64,000 bases of DNA, taken from contig NZ_LWLS01000069.1 of the NCBI RefSeq assembly GCF_001905095.1, positions 1 to 64,000 of the forward strand, written 5' to 3'. Source of the stretch: Micromonospora sp. CB01531. Lineage in GTDB: Bacteria > Actinomycetota > Actinomycetes > Mycobacteriales > Micromonosporaceae. Every line of letters starts with the position of its first letter. The first letter of the stretch is position 1. The notes under the pieces were generated by a model. It was not told the origin of the DNA. It saw only the letters and a list, made by a program, of their open reading frames with translations, and searched no databases. The position numbers and the translations under genes were made by a program. Below are positions 15,580 to 24,570 of the stretch, piece after piece.

Positions 15580-16431
15580 GTGGCTTCCAGCAGGGACCGG
15601 CAGCGCAAACTGGCGCGGGCCAAGCTCGACCGGCAGCTCGCCCGGCGGGCCGCCGCCGCGAAGCGCCGCCGGCAGATCCAGGCCGGCGTCGGCGCCGCGA
15701 TCGTGCTCGCGCTGATCGTGGTCGGCTCGGCTTGGGCGCTCGGCGCGTTCGACTCGAAGCCGGAGCAGAAGGCCGCCGAGGACGTCTGCGTCTGGACCCC
15801 GCAGGACGTCGGCGCCAACACCAACCTCAAGGACGTCGGCACGCCGGCCACCACCGGGCTGCCGACCGCCGGCACGCGGAGCATGACGGTCACCACCAAC
15901 CAGGGTGCCCCGATCACCGCCGAGCTCGACCTCACCGCGGCCCCGTGCGCGGCGGCGAGCATCTCCTTCCTGGCCGGCAAGACGTTCTACGACAACACCA
16001 AGTGCCACGAGATCACCGCCGAGGGCGCGCTGCGCTGCGGCGACCCGAGCGGCACCGGCATCGGCGGCCCGGCGTACTCGTTCTACGACGAGAACGTCCC
16101 GGCCGCCCCGGAGCCGAGCCCCTCCGCCTCACCGGCCCCGAACGAGCCCCCGGCGTACCCGAAGGGCACGGTCGCCATGATCGCCAGCCCGCCGGGCGCC
16201 AACGGCAGCCAGTTCCTGATCTTCTTCAAGGACTTCAACCCGGACAAGCCGGCCTACCCGGTCATCGGCAAGGTCACCGGTGGGCTCGCCGTGGTGGAGA
16301 AGATCGGTGCCCTGGAGACCGTGGACAATGGGAGTGGGGCCAAGGTCAAGCCCAAGACGGACGTGTTGATCCAGAGCCTCACCGTCGGCGAGCCGAACGC
16401 CGCACCGGTGGCGAGCCCCAGCGCCGGCTGA
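15580..16431 (+). CDS. Membrane-anchored cyclophilin-like protein, active-site Arg apparently lost
   Basis: 283 residues: a highly basic N-terminus (ASSRDRQRKLARAKLDRQLA), one membrane helix (about residues 34-54) and an extracytoplasmic cyclophilin domain. The usual FHRxI...QGGD active-site segment reads CHEITAEGALRCGDP, so the catalytic Arg is Glu here. A Pro/Ser/Ala insert (EPSPSASPAPNEPPA) follows. SQFLIFFKDF replaces the usual FFI motif. GTG 15580, with AAGGGGAG upstream, is chosen over a longer frame from 15502. It is followed 61 bp later by a paralogue that keeps the Arg. Peptidyl-prolyl isomerase activity is doubtful. Confidence 0.88.
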   Translation: MASSRDRQRKLARAKLDRQLARRAAAAKRRRQIQAGVGAAIVLALIVVGSAWALGAFDSKPEQKAAEDVCVWTPQDVGANTNLKDVGTPATTGLPTAGTRSMTVTTNQGAPITAELDLTAAPCAAASISFLAGKTFYDNTKCHEITAEGALRCGDPSGTGIGGPAYSFYDENVPAAPEPSPSASPAPNEPPAYPKGTVAMIASPPGANGSQFLIFFKDFNPDKPAYPVIGKVTGGLAVVEKIGALETVDNGSGAKVKPKTDVLIQSLTVGEPNAAPVASPSAG

Positions 16432-16492
16432 CCCGGCGCCCCACCCGAACAGCAGCGGCAGCGCCGCACGAAGAGCACCGTAAGGAGTGACC

Positions 16493-17332
16493 GTGACGTC
16501 CACGAGAGAGCGGCAGCGCGCGGCGGCGCGGGCCCGACTCGAGCGGGAGATGGCCGAACGCGCCGGTAAGGCCCGCAAGCGCCGGCAGACGCAGGCCATC
16601 ATCGGCGCCGCGGCCGTGCTGGTGCTCGTGGTCGCCGGCACCGTCTGGCTGGCCACCTCGCTCGGCGGCGACAAGAAGCAGAACACGGCCGCCAACACCG
16701 AGGGCTACGCCGAGTGCGCCTACACCGAGGTGCCCAAGGATGCCCGGTCCAAGCAAATCAAGGACGTCGGGCTGCCCTCGAACCAGCAGGACAACAAGGG
16801 CACCCAGACGATGACGATCGACACCAACCTGGGTGCGATCACCGCCAAGATCGACCGGAGCAAGGTGCCCTGCACCGCCGGCAGCTTCACCCACCTGGCC
16901 AGCAAGGGCTTCTTCGACAACACCAAGTGCCACCGGTTGGTGACCCAGGGAATCCAGGTGCTCCAGTGCGGCGATCCGAGCGCGACCGGCAACGGCTGGC
17001 GGGAGACCGACGGCACCGGCGGCCCGAGCTACAACCTGGCCGAGGAGAACCTGCCCACCGACAAGCGGCCGCCGTACCCCGACGGCGTCATCGCGATGGC
17101 CAACTCCGGCCAGCCGGGCAGCACCGGCAGCCAGTTCTTCATCGTCTACGGCGACTCCCAGCTCGACCCGAACTACACGGTGCTGGGCACCATCACCGGC
17201 GGCATGGACGTGGTCAAGCAGGTCGCGGCGGCCGGCGACGACGGCGCCTTCGCCCAGCAGGCCGGTGGCGGCCACCCCAAGAAGGAGGTCGTCATCAACA
17301 AGCTGGCGATGAGCGACATCCAGGGCGGCTGA
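16493..17332 (+). CDS. Membrane-anchored peptidyl-prolyl cis-trans isomerase (cyclophilin type)
   Basis: 279 residues with the same plan as its neighbour: basic N-terminus rich in Arg/Ala (RERQRAAARARLEREMAERA), one membrane helix (about residues 38-58) and an exported cyclophilin domain with CHRLVTQGIQVLQCGDP (catalytic Arg retained), GTGGPSYNLAEENLP and TGSQFFIVYGDS. A Cys pair (CHR... and QCGDP, or SKVPC) could form a disulfide outside the cell. GTG 16493 is placed by AAGGAG five bases upstream. Tandem duplication with the preceding gene. It ends at a strong terminator shared with rel. Confidence 0.93.
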   Translation: MTSTRERQRAAARARLEREMAERAGKARKRRQTQAIIGAAAVLVLVVAGTVWLATSLGGDKKQNTAANTEGYAECAYTEVPKDARSKQIKDVGLPSNQQDNKGTQTMTIDTNLGAITAKIDRSKVPCTAGSFTHLASKGFFDNTKCHRLVTQGIQVLQCGDPSATGNGWRETDGTGGPSYNLAEENLPTDKRPPYPDGVIAMANSGQPGSTGSQFFIVYGDSQLDPNYTVLGTITGGMDVVKQVAAAGDDGAFAQQAGGGHPKKEVVINKLAMSDIQGG

Positions 17333-17344
17333 CCCCGTACGACG

Positions 17345-17390
17345 CACACGAAAGCGCCCGCCGGCTGACGCCGGCGGGCGCTTTCGTGTG
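17345..17390. terminator. Strong bidirectional terminator, 21-bp perfect stem
   Basis: Arms 17345-17365 and 17370-17390 (core GAAAGCGCCCGCCGGC) are perfectly complementary around a TGAC loop. The stem is flanked by AAAG/CTTT on either side and separates the convergent cyclophilin and rel genes. Confidence 0.92.
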
Positions 17391-17398
17391 TCGGTGTC

Positions 17399-19876
17399 TC
17401 AGGCCCCCGACGTCACCCGGTAGGCGTCGAAGACCCCGTCGACCTTGCGGACCGCGGCCAGCAGGTGCCCCAGGTGCTTCGGGTCGGCCATCTCGAAGCT
17501 GAACCGGCTCACCGCCACCCGGTCCCGGGTGGTGGTGACGGTGGCGGAGAGGATGTTGACCCGCTCGTCGGAGAGCACCCGGGTGACGTCGGCCAGCAGC
17601 TTGTGCCGGTCCAGCGCCTCCACCTGGATGGCGACCAGGAACGTCGAGGCGGAGGTGAGCTTCCAGTTCACCTCGACCACCCGCTCGCTCTGCGCCTTGA
17701 GGTCCTCGGCGTTGGCGCAGTCGTCGCGGTGCACGCTCACTCCGCCGGAGCGGGTGACGAAGCCGAACACGGCGTCCGGCGGTACCGGCGTGCAGCAACG
17801 GGCCAGCTTGATCCATACGTCGCTGACGCCCCGGACCACCACGCCCGGGTCGTGACTGCTGGACCGGCTGCGCGGCGGCCGGGTGGCGACCGCCGTCTCG
17901 GCGATGTCCTCGGCCGCGCCCTCCTCGCCGCCGTACGTGGCCATCAGCTTCTGCACCACCGACTGGGCGGAGACCTGGCTGTCGCCGACCGCGGCGTAGA
18001 GCGAGGCGACATCGGCCAGGTGCAGGTCCCGGGCGATCGCCATCAGGTTGTCGGAAGTGAGCATCCGCTGCAACGGCATGCCCTGCTTGCGCATCGCCTT
18101 GACGATCGAGTCCTTGCCGGCCTCGATCGCCTCCTCGCGCCGCTCCTTGTTGAAGTACTGGCGGATCTTGGTCCGGGCGCGCGGGCTCTTGACGAAGCCG
18201 AGCCAGTCCTGGGTCGGGCCGGCCGTGTCGGACTTCGAGGTGAAGATCTCGATCACGTCGCCGTTGGACAACGTCGACTCCAGCGGCACCAGCTTGCCGT
18301 TGACCCGGGCGCCGATGCACTTGTGCCCGACCTCGGTGTGCACCGCGTACGCGAAGTCCACCGGCGTCGACCCGGTCGGCAACGGGATGACGTCACCCTT
18401 CGGGGTGAAGACGTACACCTCCTGGCTGGACAGGTCGAACCGGAGCGCGTCGAGGAACTCGCTCGGGTCGGCCGCCTCCCGCTGCCAGTCGAGCAGTTGG
18501 CGGAGCCAGGTCATCTCGTCGATGTGCGCCGGCGGGCCGACGATCTGGGTGCCCTTGTGCTCCTTGTACTTCCAGTGTGCGGCGATGCCGAACTCGGCGG
18601 TGCGGTGCATCGCGTACGTGCGGATCTGCATCTCCACCGGCTTGCCGGTGGGCCCGATGACCGTCGTGTGCAACGACTGGTACATGTTGAACTTGGGCAT
18701 GGCGATGTAGTCCTTGAACCGGCCCGGCACCGGCTGCCAGTTGGCGTGGATGACCCCCAGCGCCGCGTAGCAGTCCCGCACCGTGTCGACCAGGATCCGC
18801 ACGCCGACCAGATCGTAGATGTCGTTGAAGTCGCGACCCCGCACGATCATCTTCTGGTAGATCGAGTAGAGGTGCTTCGGCCGCCCGGTGACCTCCGCCT
18901 TGATCTTGGCGGCCTTCAGGTCGGTGCCGACCTTCTGGGTCACCTGGCGCAGCAGCGCCTCCCGCTGCGGCTGGTGCTCCCCGATGAGGCGGTTGATCTC
19001 CTCGTACCGCTTCGGGAACAGCGTGCCGAAGGCGAGGTCCTCCAGCTCCCACTTGATGGTGTTCATACCGAGGCGGTGCGCCAGGGGGGCCAGGATCTCC
19101 AGCGTCTCCTTCGCCTTCTGCTCCTGCTTGGGCCGGGGCAGGAAGGTGAGGGTACGCATGTTGTGCAGCCGGTCGGCCAGCTTGATCACCAGGACCCGGG
19201 GGTCCTTGGCCATGGCGACGACCATCTTGCGGATCGTCTCCGCCTTGGCCGCGTCGCCGAGCTTGACCTTGTCGAGCTTGGTGACGCCGTCGACCAGCAG
19301 GGTGACCTCGGGACCGAAGTCGGCCCGCATCTGGTCGAGGGTGTATTCCGTGTCCTCGATCGTGTCGTGCAGCAGCGCCGCCACCAGGGTGGTGGTGTCC
19401 ATCCCGAGGTTGGCCAGGATCGTCGCCACCGCCAGGGGATGGGTGATGTACGGGTCGCCGGACTTGCGGTACTGACCCGAGTGCCAGCGCGCGGCGGTGT
19501 CGAACGCCCGTTGGAGCAGCCGGGCGTCGGCCTTCGGGTGATTCTCCCGGTGGGTGGCGATCAGCGGTTCCAGCACCTCGCTGACCTGCGAGGTCTGCCA
19601 CGGCGCGTTGAACCGGGCCAGCCGGGCGCGCACCCGGCGGCCGGTCGGGGCGTTGGAGAGCGCGAAGCCACCGCCGGGGGACGGTTCACCCGCGTCGGTC
19701 CGCAATGGCACCACGACCGCCCCGGACGACGCACCGCCGTCCGTCCTGGCGTCGGGCCCGCCGCCGGAACCGGTCACCCGGGCCGGCGGGTTGCCGCTCC
19801 GCTCGGTCACCGAGCCGTCCGCGTCGCCTGTCGGGTGCACCGTGCCCTCCACCGGAGGGACGACATCGTAGGACAC
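17399..19876 (-). CDS. relA: Bifunctional (p)ppGpp synthetase/hydrolase Rel
   Basis: About 825 residues. After a disordered N-terminus the HD hydrolase domain has YITHPLAVA and HDTIEDT (residues 170-176), which indicates an active ppGpp hydrolase. The synthetase domain follows (YQKMIVRGRDFNDIYDLVGVR, MYQSLHTTVIGPTG), then TGS (DVIPLPTGSTPVDFAYAVHTEVG), the zinc-finger/CC segment (KLARCCTPVPPD) and a C-terminal ACT domain. It makes and degrades the stringent-response alarmone. Start is uncertain: GTG 19876 lies just after GGAGG, and a GTG at 19972 would extend the disordered part by 32 residues. Upstream of it lies apt, the usual actinomycete order. Confidence 0.96.
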   Translation of the reverse strand: MSYDVVPPVEGTVHPTGDADGSVTERSGNPPARVTGSGGGPDARTDGGASSGAVVVPLRTDAGEPSPGGGFALSNAPTGRRVRARLARFNAPWQTSQVSEVLEPLIATHRENHPKADARLLQRAFDTAARWHSGQYRKSGDPYITHPLAVATILANLGMDTTTLVAALLHDTIEDTEYTLDQMRADFGPEVTLLVDGVTKLDKVKLGDAAKAETIRKMVVAMAKDPRVLVIKLADRLHNMRTLTFLPRPKQEQKAKETLEILAPLAHRLGMNTIKWELEDLAFGTLFPKRYEEINRLIGEHQPQREALLRQVTQKVGTDLKAAKIKAEVTGRPKHLYSIYQKMIVRGRDFNDIYDLVGVRILVDTVRDCYAALGVIHANWQPVPGRFKDYIAMPKFNMYQSLHTTVIGPTGKPVEMQIRTYAMHRTAEFGIAAHWKYKEHKGTQIVGPPAHIDEMTWLRQLLDWQREAADPSEFLDALRFDLSSQEVYVFTPKGDVIPLPTGSTPVDFAYAVHTEVGHKCIGARVNGKLVPLESTLSNGDVIEIFTSKSDTAGPTQDWLGFVKSPRARTKIRQYFNKERREEAIEAGKDSIVKAMRKQGMPLQRMLTSDNLMAIARDLHLADVASLYAAVGDSQVSAQSVVQKLMATYGGEEGAAEDIAETAVATRPPRSRSSSHDPGVVVRGVSDVWIKLARCCTPVPPDAVFGFVTRSGGVSVHRDDCANAEDLKAQSERVVEVNWKLTSASTFLVAIQVEALDRHKLLADVTRVLSDERVNILSATVTTTRDRVAVSRFSFEMADPKHLGHLLAAVRKVDGVFDAYRVTSGA

Positions 19877-20068
19877 CGGCCTCCTCACCGCTCGCCGGGA
19901 TGCGCCGACCGTCCGGCCGACGTCCTGTACAACCGGCCCGGGGGCCGGCGTTGTTCCGCGCCGACCCGCCACCCCGCCCGGTCGGCAAAGGGCAATGCTA
20001 CCCGTACGCAGGGTCCCCCGCCCCTCCGCCGGACGGACCGCGCCGGGGCGGCCCGACCGGTCCAGGGG

Positions 20069-20647
20069 TCAAACGGTCAGCAGGGCATGGACCGGACGCG
20101 GGGCGAGCCGCTCCCGGCCTTTGAGGAAACCCAGCTCCAGCAGCACGGTGAAGCCGGCGACCGTGCCGCCGGCCCGCTCGACCAGGTCGAGGGTGGCCTC
20201 GGCCGTCCCGCCGGTGGCGAGCACGTCGTCCACCACCAGGACCCGGTGGCCGGCGGTGAAGGCGTCCTGGTGCACCTCCAGGGTCGCCTCGCCGTACTCC
20301 AGCGCGTACGAGGCGGCGTGCGTCGCGCGGGGCAGCTTGCCGGCCTTGCGCACCGGCACCACACCCACCCCGGACGCGTACGCGATGGCCGCGGCGAGCA
20401 CGAACCCACGCGCCTCGATGCCGGCCACGGAGTCGAACGAGTCCCGCCCGTGGTACGCGATGATCCCGTCGATCACCTCGCGGAAGACGGCACCGTCGGC
20501 GAAGAGCGGCATCAAGTCCTTGAACATGACCCCCGGCTGGGGGAAGTCCGGCACGTCCAGCACCCGGCTGGCGACCAGCTGGGCGACCTCGGGGCCGCTG
20601 TCTCCCCGTACCCCGGTGGTGTGGGTCTCCGTCACGGTACGTCCCAT
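20069..20647 (-). CDS. apt: Adenine phosphoribosyltransferase
   Basis: 192 residues. It converts adenine and PRPP to AMP (purine salvage). The N-terminal half has DVPDFPQPGVMFKDLMPLFAD and VAGIEARGFVLAAAIAY. The PRPP-binding loop VLVVDDVLATGGTAEA is at about residues 136-151. Start ATG 20647 follows GAAGGG at short distance. It lies between secF and rel, all on the minus strand, the usual order around relA in actinomycetes. Confidence 0.96.
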   Translation of the reverse strand: MGRTVTETHTTGVRGDSGPEVAQLVASRVLDVPDFPQPGVMFKDLMPLFADGAVFREVIDGIIAYHGRDSFDSVAGIEARGFVLAAAIAYASGVGVVPVRKAGKLPRATHAASYALEYGEATLEVHQDAFTAGHRVLVVDDVLATGGTAEATLDLVERAGGTVAGFTVLLELGFLKGRERLAPRPVHALLTV

Positions 20648-20663
20648 GTCCCTTCGAAACGAC

Positions 20664-20707
20664 GACGGCGTCCGTCATGCCGCTCGCACAGCATGACGGA
20701 CGCCGTC
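20664..20707. terminator. 17-bp perfect stem-loop between secF and apt
   Basis: GACGGCGTCCGTCATGC (20664-20680) is exactly inverted at 20691-20707 around a 10-nt loop. It lies downstream of secF and upstream of the apt start, so it should end secDF transcription or attenuate apt. The GACGGACGCCGTC core recurs just upstream of the protease at 9883-9895. Confidence 0.75.
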
Positions 20708-20774
20708 CGGTCGATTCCTACCGGGTGTCCCGGGCAGGTCGGCGACGCTGGCGCGCCGCCGGAAGGTTGCCCGG

Positions 20775-21965
20775 TCAGCGGCGCTTGGCGCCGCCCGGCC
20801 GGTTGCCTCCGCCGCCGGAGCGGCCGCCGCGGGCACCGGTGGGACGCTTGCCCGCCGGCCGGGCGCCCACCTTCGGCGCGGCGCCGGCGAGGGCCGCCGC
20901 CTCCGGGTCGATGGCGTCGCCGTCGCCGGCCGCCACGGCCCGCGGCGCGCCCTTCGGGGCGACCTCGCCCCGGGCGATCGCGCCGCGCCGGGCCAGCACC
21001 CGCTTGTTGTGCGCGCTGATCCGCGGATCCTGGTTCTTCATCATCACCAGCAGTGGGGTGGCCAGCAGGATCGAGGTCAGGAAGGCGACGGCCATACCGA
21101 CGAAGAGCACCAGACCGAGGTCCTTGAGCGTGCCGGCGCCGAGCAGACCCGCCCCGATGAACAACAGACCGCCAACCGGCAGCAGGGCGACCACCGAGGT
21201 GTTCAGCGACCGCATGAGGCTCTGGTTGAGCGCCAGGTTGGCCGCCTCGCCGTAGGTCATGTTGTTGTTCGCGGTGATGCCTCGGGTGTTCTCCTGGACC
21301 TTGTCGAAGACCACCACCACGTCGTAGAGCGCGAAGCCCAGGATGGTGAGGAAACCGATGATCGTGGAGGGGGTGACCTCGAAGCCGACCATCGAGTAGA
21401 TGCCGGCGGTGAGGACCAGGTTGGTCAGCAGCGAGGCGATCGCCGCGACCGCCATCCGCCACTCGAAGCGGAGGATCAGGTAGACCGCCACCACCGCGAT
21501 GAAGATCAGCAGACCGAGCACCGCGCGGGAGGTGACCTGGCTGCCCCACGCCTCGGAGACCTGGCTGCCGCTGATCTGGTCCGGCTGGATGCCGAACGAC
21601 TGCGCCATCTCGGTCTTGACCGCGTTGGCCTGGTCGGCGCTGAGCTGACCGGTGCGCAGCTCGTAGTACTGGCCGCTGGTGCTGCCGACCTGCTGCGCGG
21701 TGACCACCTCGGCGCCGCCGCCCTTGGCGTGCAGGGCCGCGGTGACCTTCTCCTCGGCCTGGGCCAGGGTGCCGACGCTGGCCGGCACCTGGAACGAGTT
21801 GCCGCCGGCGAACTCGATGCCGAGTTTGAAGCCCTGGATGGCGAAGCTCAGCACGGCGACCAGCACCAGCACACCGGCGACGCCGAACCACAGCTTGCGC
21901 CGGCCGACGATGTTGAGATCGGCCTCGCCCCGGTAGAGCCGGGACGCCAGACCAGTCTTAGCCAT
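20775..21965 (-). CDS. secF: Protein translocase subunit SecF
   Basis: 396 residues with the SecF layout: TM1 (LWFGVAGVLVLVAVLSFAI), the signature GIEFAGGNSFQV, a periplasmic-side domain and five more membrane segments (LGLLIFIAVVAVYLILRFEWRMAVAA; SMVGFEVTPSTIIGFLTILGFALYDVVVVFDKV). The C-terminal 80 residues are a basic Gly/Arg tail (RGGRSGGGGNRPGGAKRR). With SecD it uses the proton-motive force to finish Sec export. ATG 21965 is one base after the secD stop, so it is translationally coupled. Confidence 0.96.
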   Translation of the reverse strand: MAKTGLASRLYRGEADLNIVGRRKLWFGVAGVLVLVAVLSFAIQGFKLGIEFAGGNSFQVPASVGTLAQAEEKVTAALHAKGGGAEVVTAQQVGSTSGQYYELRTGQLSADQANAVKTEMAQSFGIQPDQISGSQVSEAWGSQVTSRAVLGLLIFIAVVAVYLILRFEWRMAVAAIASLLTNLVLTAGIYSMVGFEVTPSTIIGFLTILGFALYDVVVVFDKVQENTRGITANNNMTYGEAANLALNQSLMRSLNTSVVALLPVGGLLFIGAGLLGAGTLKDLGLVLFVGMAVAFLTSILLATPLLVMMKNQDPRISAHNKRVLARRGAIARGEVAPKGAPRAVAAGDGDAIDPEAAALAGAAPKVGARPAGKRPTGARGGRSGGGGNRPGGAKRR

Positions 21966-21966
21966 C

Positions 21967-23862
21967 TCAGGCCTCCTTGACGCGCGGGTTGCGGGCGGTG
22001 GCCTGCTCGGCCGACCGGGCCGGCAGGGCCCGGCCGAGACCGCTGACCCGCGGGGACAGGAACGCCCGGGTCCGGGCGAACATCGTCATGATCGGGTGAC
22101 GGAAGAGGAAGACGACCATCAGGTCGAGGACGGTCGCCAGGCCGAGCGCGAAGGCGAAGCCCTTCACCGCGCCGACCGAGACGAGGTAGAGCACCACGGC
22201 CGACATCAGGGTGATGGCGTTCGCCGAGATGATCGTCCGGCGGGCCCGGACCCACGCCCGCGGCACCGCGCTACGCGGGCTGCGTCCCTCCCGGATCTCG
22301 TCCTTGAGCCGCTCGAAGTAGATGACGAACGAGTCTGCCGCCACACCGAGTGAGACGATCATGCCGGCGATGCCGGCGAGGGTGAGGGTGAAGCCGATCG
22401 ACCGGCCGAGCACCACCAGCGCGCCGAAGACCAGCAGCGCCGAGAGCACCAGGCTCAGGAAGATGACCGAGCCGAGCAGCCGGTAGTAGAAGAACGAGTA
22501 GATGATGACCAGCAGCATGCCGATGCCGGCCGCGAGCAGGCCCGCCTTGAGGTGGCTGTCACCCAGGGTCGCGGTGACGTTCTGCTGCTCCTGCGGCACG
22601 AAGGTCACCGGCAGGGCGCCGTAGCGCAGCTGGCTGGCCAGCTGGTTGGCGGTCTTGCTGTCGAAGTTGCCGGTGATCTGGGAGTCGCCGGTCAGCACGC
22701 CCTGGATCTCCGGGGAGGAGACGATCTCGTTGTCCAGCACCACTGCGACCCGGCACTTGCCGTCCTGGCCGAGCGCGGTCTGGTCGCAGGCCTGGCCCTC
22801 GTTGGTGAACGACTCGCGGGTCAGCGCGGTCCACTTCTCCTGGCCCTTGCTGGTGAAGTTAAGGCTCACCACCCAGGAGCTGGTCTGGTCGAGCTGAGCG
22901 GACGCGTTCTTGACGTCGGTGCCGACCACCTTCGCCTTGTCCAGCAGGTACTTGGCGCCGGACTCGCAGGCGACCGCCTGCTGGTTCTCGTCCTTGATCG
23001 ACGCCGGCGGCCGCTTGTCGAGCTGCGCGCAGGTGATGGTCGGGACGTTGTACTGCATCTCGACCGGCAGCACCGCGATCTCCTGCGGGGAGAGGGTGCC
23101 GAACGGCTTGAGCTTCTCGGCCAGCGACGGATCCGCCGTGACATCGGCCGGGGCCTTCAGGCCGGTGGCGGCGGACCACGCGGCCGCGCCGACCTTCTGC
23201 TCGACGGCCTTGCGCTGCTCCTCGACGCCCTGCGGCACCGGGGCGGCGCTGGCGCTCGGGCTCGGCGCGGCGGCGCTCGCCGAGGCCGACGGGGTCGGCG
23301 CGGCGCTCGCGCTCGCCGTCGGGGCCATGCCGCCCTGCCCACCCGCGCTCGGCGAGGCGGTGGCCTGCGGCGCGGCGCTGCCCGACGGGGCCGGGCTGGC
23401 GCTACCCGACGGGGCCGGGGTGGCGCTGGCGCTCGGAGCCGGGGCGAGGGTGGCGCCGCTGCCGTCGGTGGCCTTGAGGACCTTGCGGAAGCGCAGCTCG
23501 GCCGCGCTACCGACGTCCGTCAGGTCCCGGTTGGAGCCGGGCAGGGAGATGACGATGTTGCGATTGCCCTCGGTGACCACCTCGGCCTCGGCCACGCCGT
23601 ACGCGTTGACCCGGCTCTCGATGATCTGGCGCGCCTCCTCGAGGTTGGCGGCCGTCGGGGGCTTGCCGTCGACGCTGTTGGTGGCCTCCAGCGTCAGCCG
23701 GGTGCCGCCGATCAGGTCCAGGCCGAGCCGGGGCTCCAACCGGTCCTTCCAGCCACCGCTGGCGCCGCCCGAGAAGAACACCAAAAGATAGAGGACGACG
23801 AAGACGAGCCCGAGCACGGCGAGCTGCCGTCCGGGGCGCATCTGTCCCTGAGGTGGTGCCAC
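21967..23862 (-). CDS. secD: Protein translocase subunit SecD with a long low-complexity insertion
   Basis: 631 residues. TM1 (LAVLGLVFVVLYLLVFF), then GLDLIGGTRLTLEA (the D1 motif) and the P1 domain. The P1 domain is interrupted by about 75 residues made almost only of Ala/Pro/Ser/Thr/Gly (about 155-230) before the P1 head continues. The five C-terminal membrane segments include GMLLVIIYSFFYYRLLGSVIF and GVAADSFVIYFERLKDEIREGRSPRSAV. GTG 23862 gives MAPPQGQMRPGRQLAVLG, the usual SecD start region. It partners with SecF and YajC. Confidence 0.95.
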   Translation of the reverse strand: MAPPQGQMRPGRQLAVLGLVFVVLYLLVFFSGGASGGWKDRLEPRLGLDLIGGTRLTLEATNSVDGKPPTAANLEEARQIIESRVNAYGVAEAEVVTEGNRNIVISLPGSNRDLTDVGSAAELRFRKVLKATDGSGATLAPAPSASATPAPSGSASPAPSGSAAPQATASPSAGGQGGMAPTASASAAPTPSASASAAAPSPSASAAPVPQGVEEQRKAVEQKVGAAAWSAATGLKAPADVTADPSLAEKLKPFGTLSPQEIAVLPVEMQYNVPTITCAQLDKRPPASIKDENQQAVACESGAKYLLDKAKVVGTDVKNASAQLDQTSSWVVSLNFTSKGQEKWTALTRESFTNEGQACDQTALGQDGKCRVAVVLDNEIVSSPEIQGVLTGDSQITGNFDSKTANQLASQLRYGALPVTFVPQEQQNVTATLGDSHLKAGLLAAGIGMLLVIIYSFFYYRLLGSVIFLSLVLSALLVFGALVVLGRSIGFTLTLAGIAGMIVSLGVAADSFVIYFERLKDEIREGRSPRSAVPRAWVRARRTIISANAITLMSAVVLYLVSVGAVKGFAFALGLATVLDLMVVFLFRHPIMTMFARTRAFLSPRVSGLGRALPARSAEQATARNPRVKEA

Positions 23863-24015
23863 GGCTGTCCTGTCTCCCTGTACGGTCGCGCCGCTGAGCA
23901 GCGGCGGCGAATGTCGGGCCGGGGGTGTCCGCCCGACGGCTCTGACGGGTCGACGCCGCCGGCCGACACGCCTCCCGGTTACGACGCGGCGGCGCCGGCC
24001 GGAATTCCCGTGCGT

Positions 24016-24034
24016 GTCGGCGCCGGGCGCCGAC
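24016..24034. terminator. 19-bp perfect palindrome between yajC and secD
   Basis: GTCGGCGCC-G-GGCGCCGAC lies in the 223-bp gap between yajC and secD. It may be a weak terminator or an mRNA hairpin that separates their expression. The gap holds no other gene. Confidence 0.45.
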
Positions 24035-24085
24035 CCAACTATCCACTTGTGCGGGTGAATCCGCTGCCCCGTCCGGGGCCGGCGG

Positions 24086-24433
24086 TCACTCCTTGACGGT
24101 CTCCACGTCCTCGGCGGCCGGCTCGATCGTCTCGGGGCGCTCGGCCTGCTTGACCACCCGGGCGACGGCCGGGCGCGCGTACCGGGTCTGCACGCCCGGG
24201 GCGACCTCCAGCAGGACCGTCTCGTCCTCGACGGCGGTGACCGTGCCGTGGAGCCCACCGATGGTGACGACCTCATCGCCCGGGCCGAGCGCGGACTGCA
24301 TCTGCTCAGCCTCGCGACGCCGCTTCTGCTGGGGGCGGATCATCATGAAGTACATGACCCCGAAAAGCAGAGCGATCATGAGGATCGGCGTCAGACTGCC
24401 GGCTCCCCCGCCACTCGCTGCTGCGTAAAGCAC
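24086..24433 (-). CDS. yajC: Preprotein translocase accessory subunit YajC
   Basis: 115 residues. One N-terminal membrane helix (LTPILMIALLFGVMYFMMI) is followed directly by RPQQKRRREAEQMQSALGPGDEVVTIGGLHGTV, the conserved YajC core, and an acidic tail. GTG 24433 is preferred because GGAAGG lies nine bases upstream and MLYAAASGGG matches the family's N-terminus. An ATG at 24451 is an alternative. It is upstream of secDF in the same direction, the standard arrangement. Confidence 0.93.
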   Translation of the reverse strand: MLYAAASGGGAGSLTPILMIALLFGVMYFMMIRPQQKRRREAEQMQSALGPGDEVVTIGGLHGTVTAVEDETVLLEVAPGVQTRYARPAVARVVKQAERPETIEPAAEDVETVKE

Positions 24434-24570
24434 GGTTGTTGACCTTCCCATTGGCCTCCCGACCGGCACGAGGGGCGCCGGAGCGGAGGCGGATTCTCAC
24501 GTCCTGTAGACCGCGCGAAGTCTAGTCCCTGCACCTGGGAACACCGAATGCGACCCAGATCACGTTCGGA

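Noticed and set aside
13745..15715. 656-codon plus-strand open frame across hisS and the MBL hydrolase
   Set aside because: It lies antisense to two well-identified genes, has low-complexity Arg/Gly/Val composition and no domain.
17465..21019. 1184-codon plus-strand open frame over rel, apt and secF
   Set aside because: Antisense to core genes. Its composition (His/Arg/Gly/Val/Asp) is that of a reversed high-GC coding strand.
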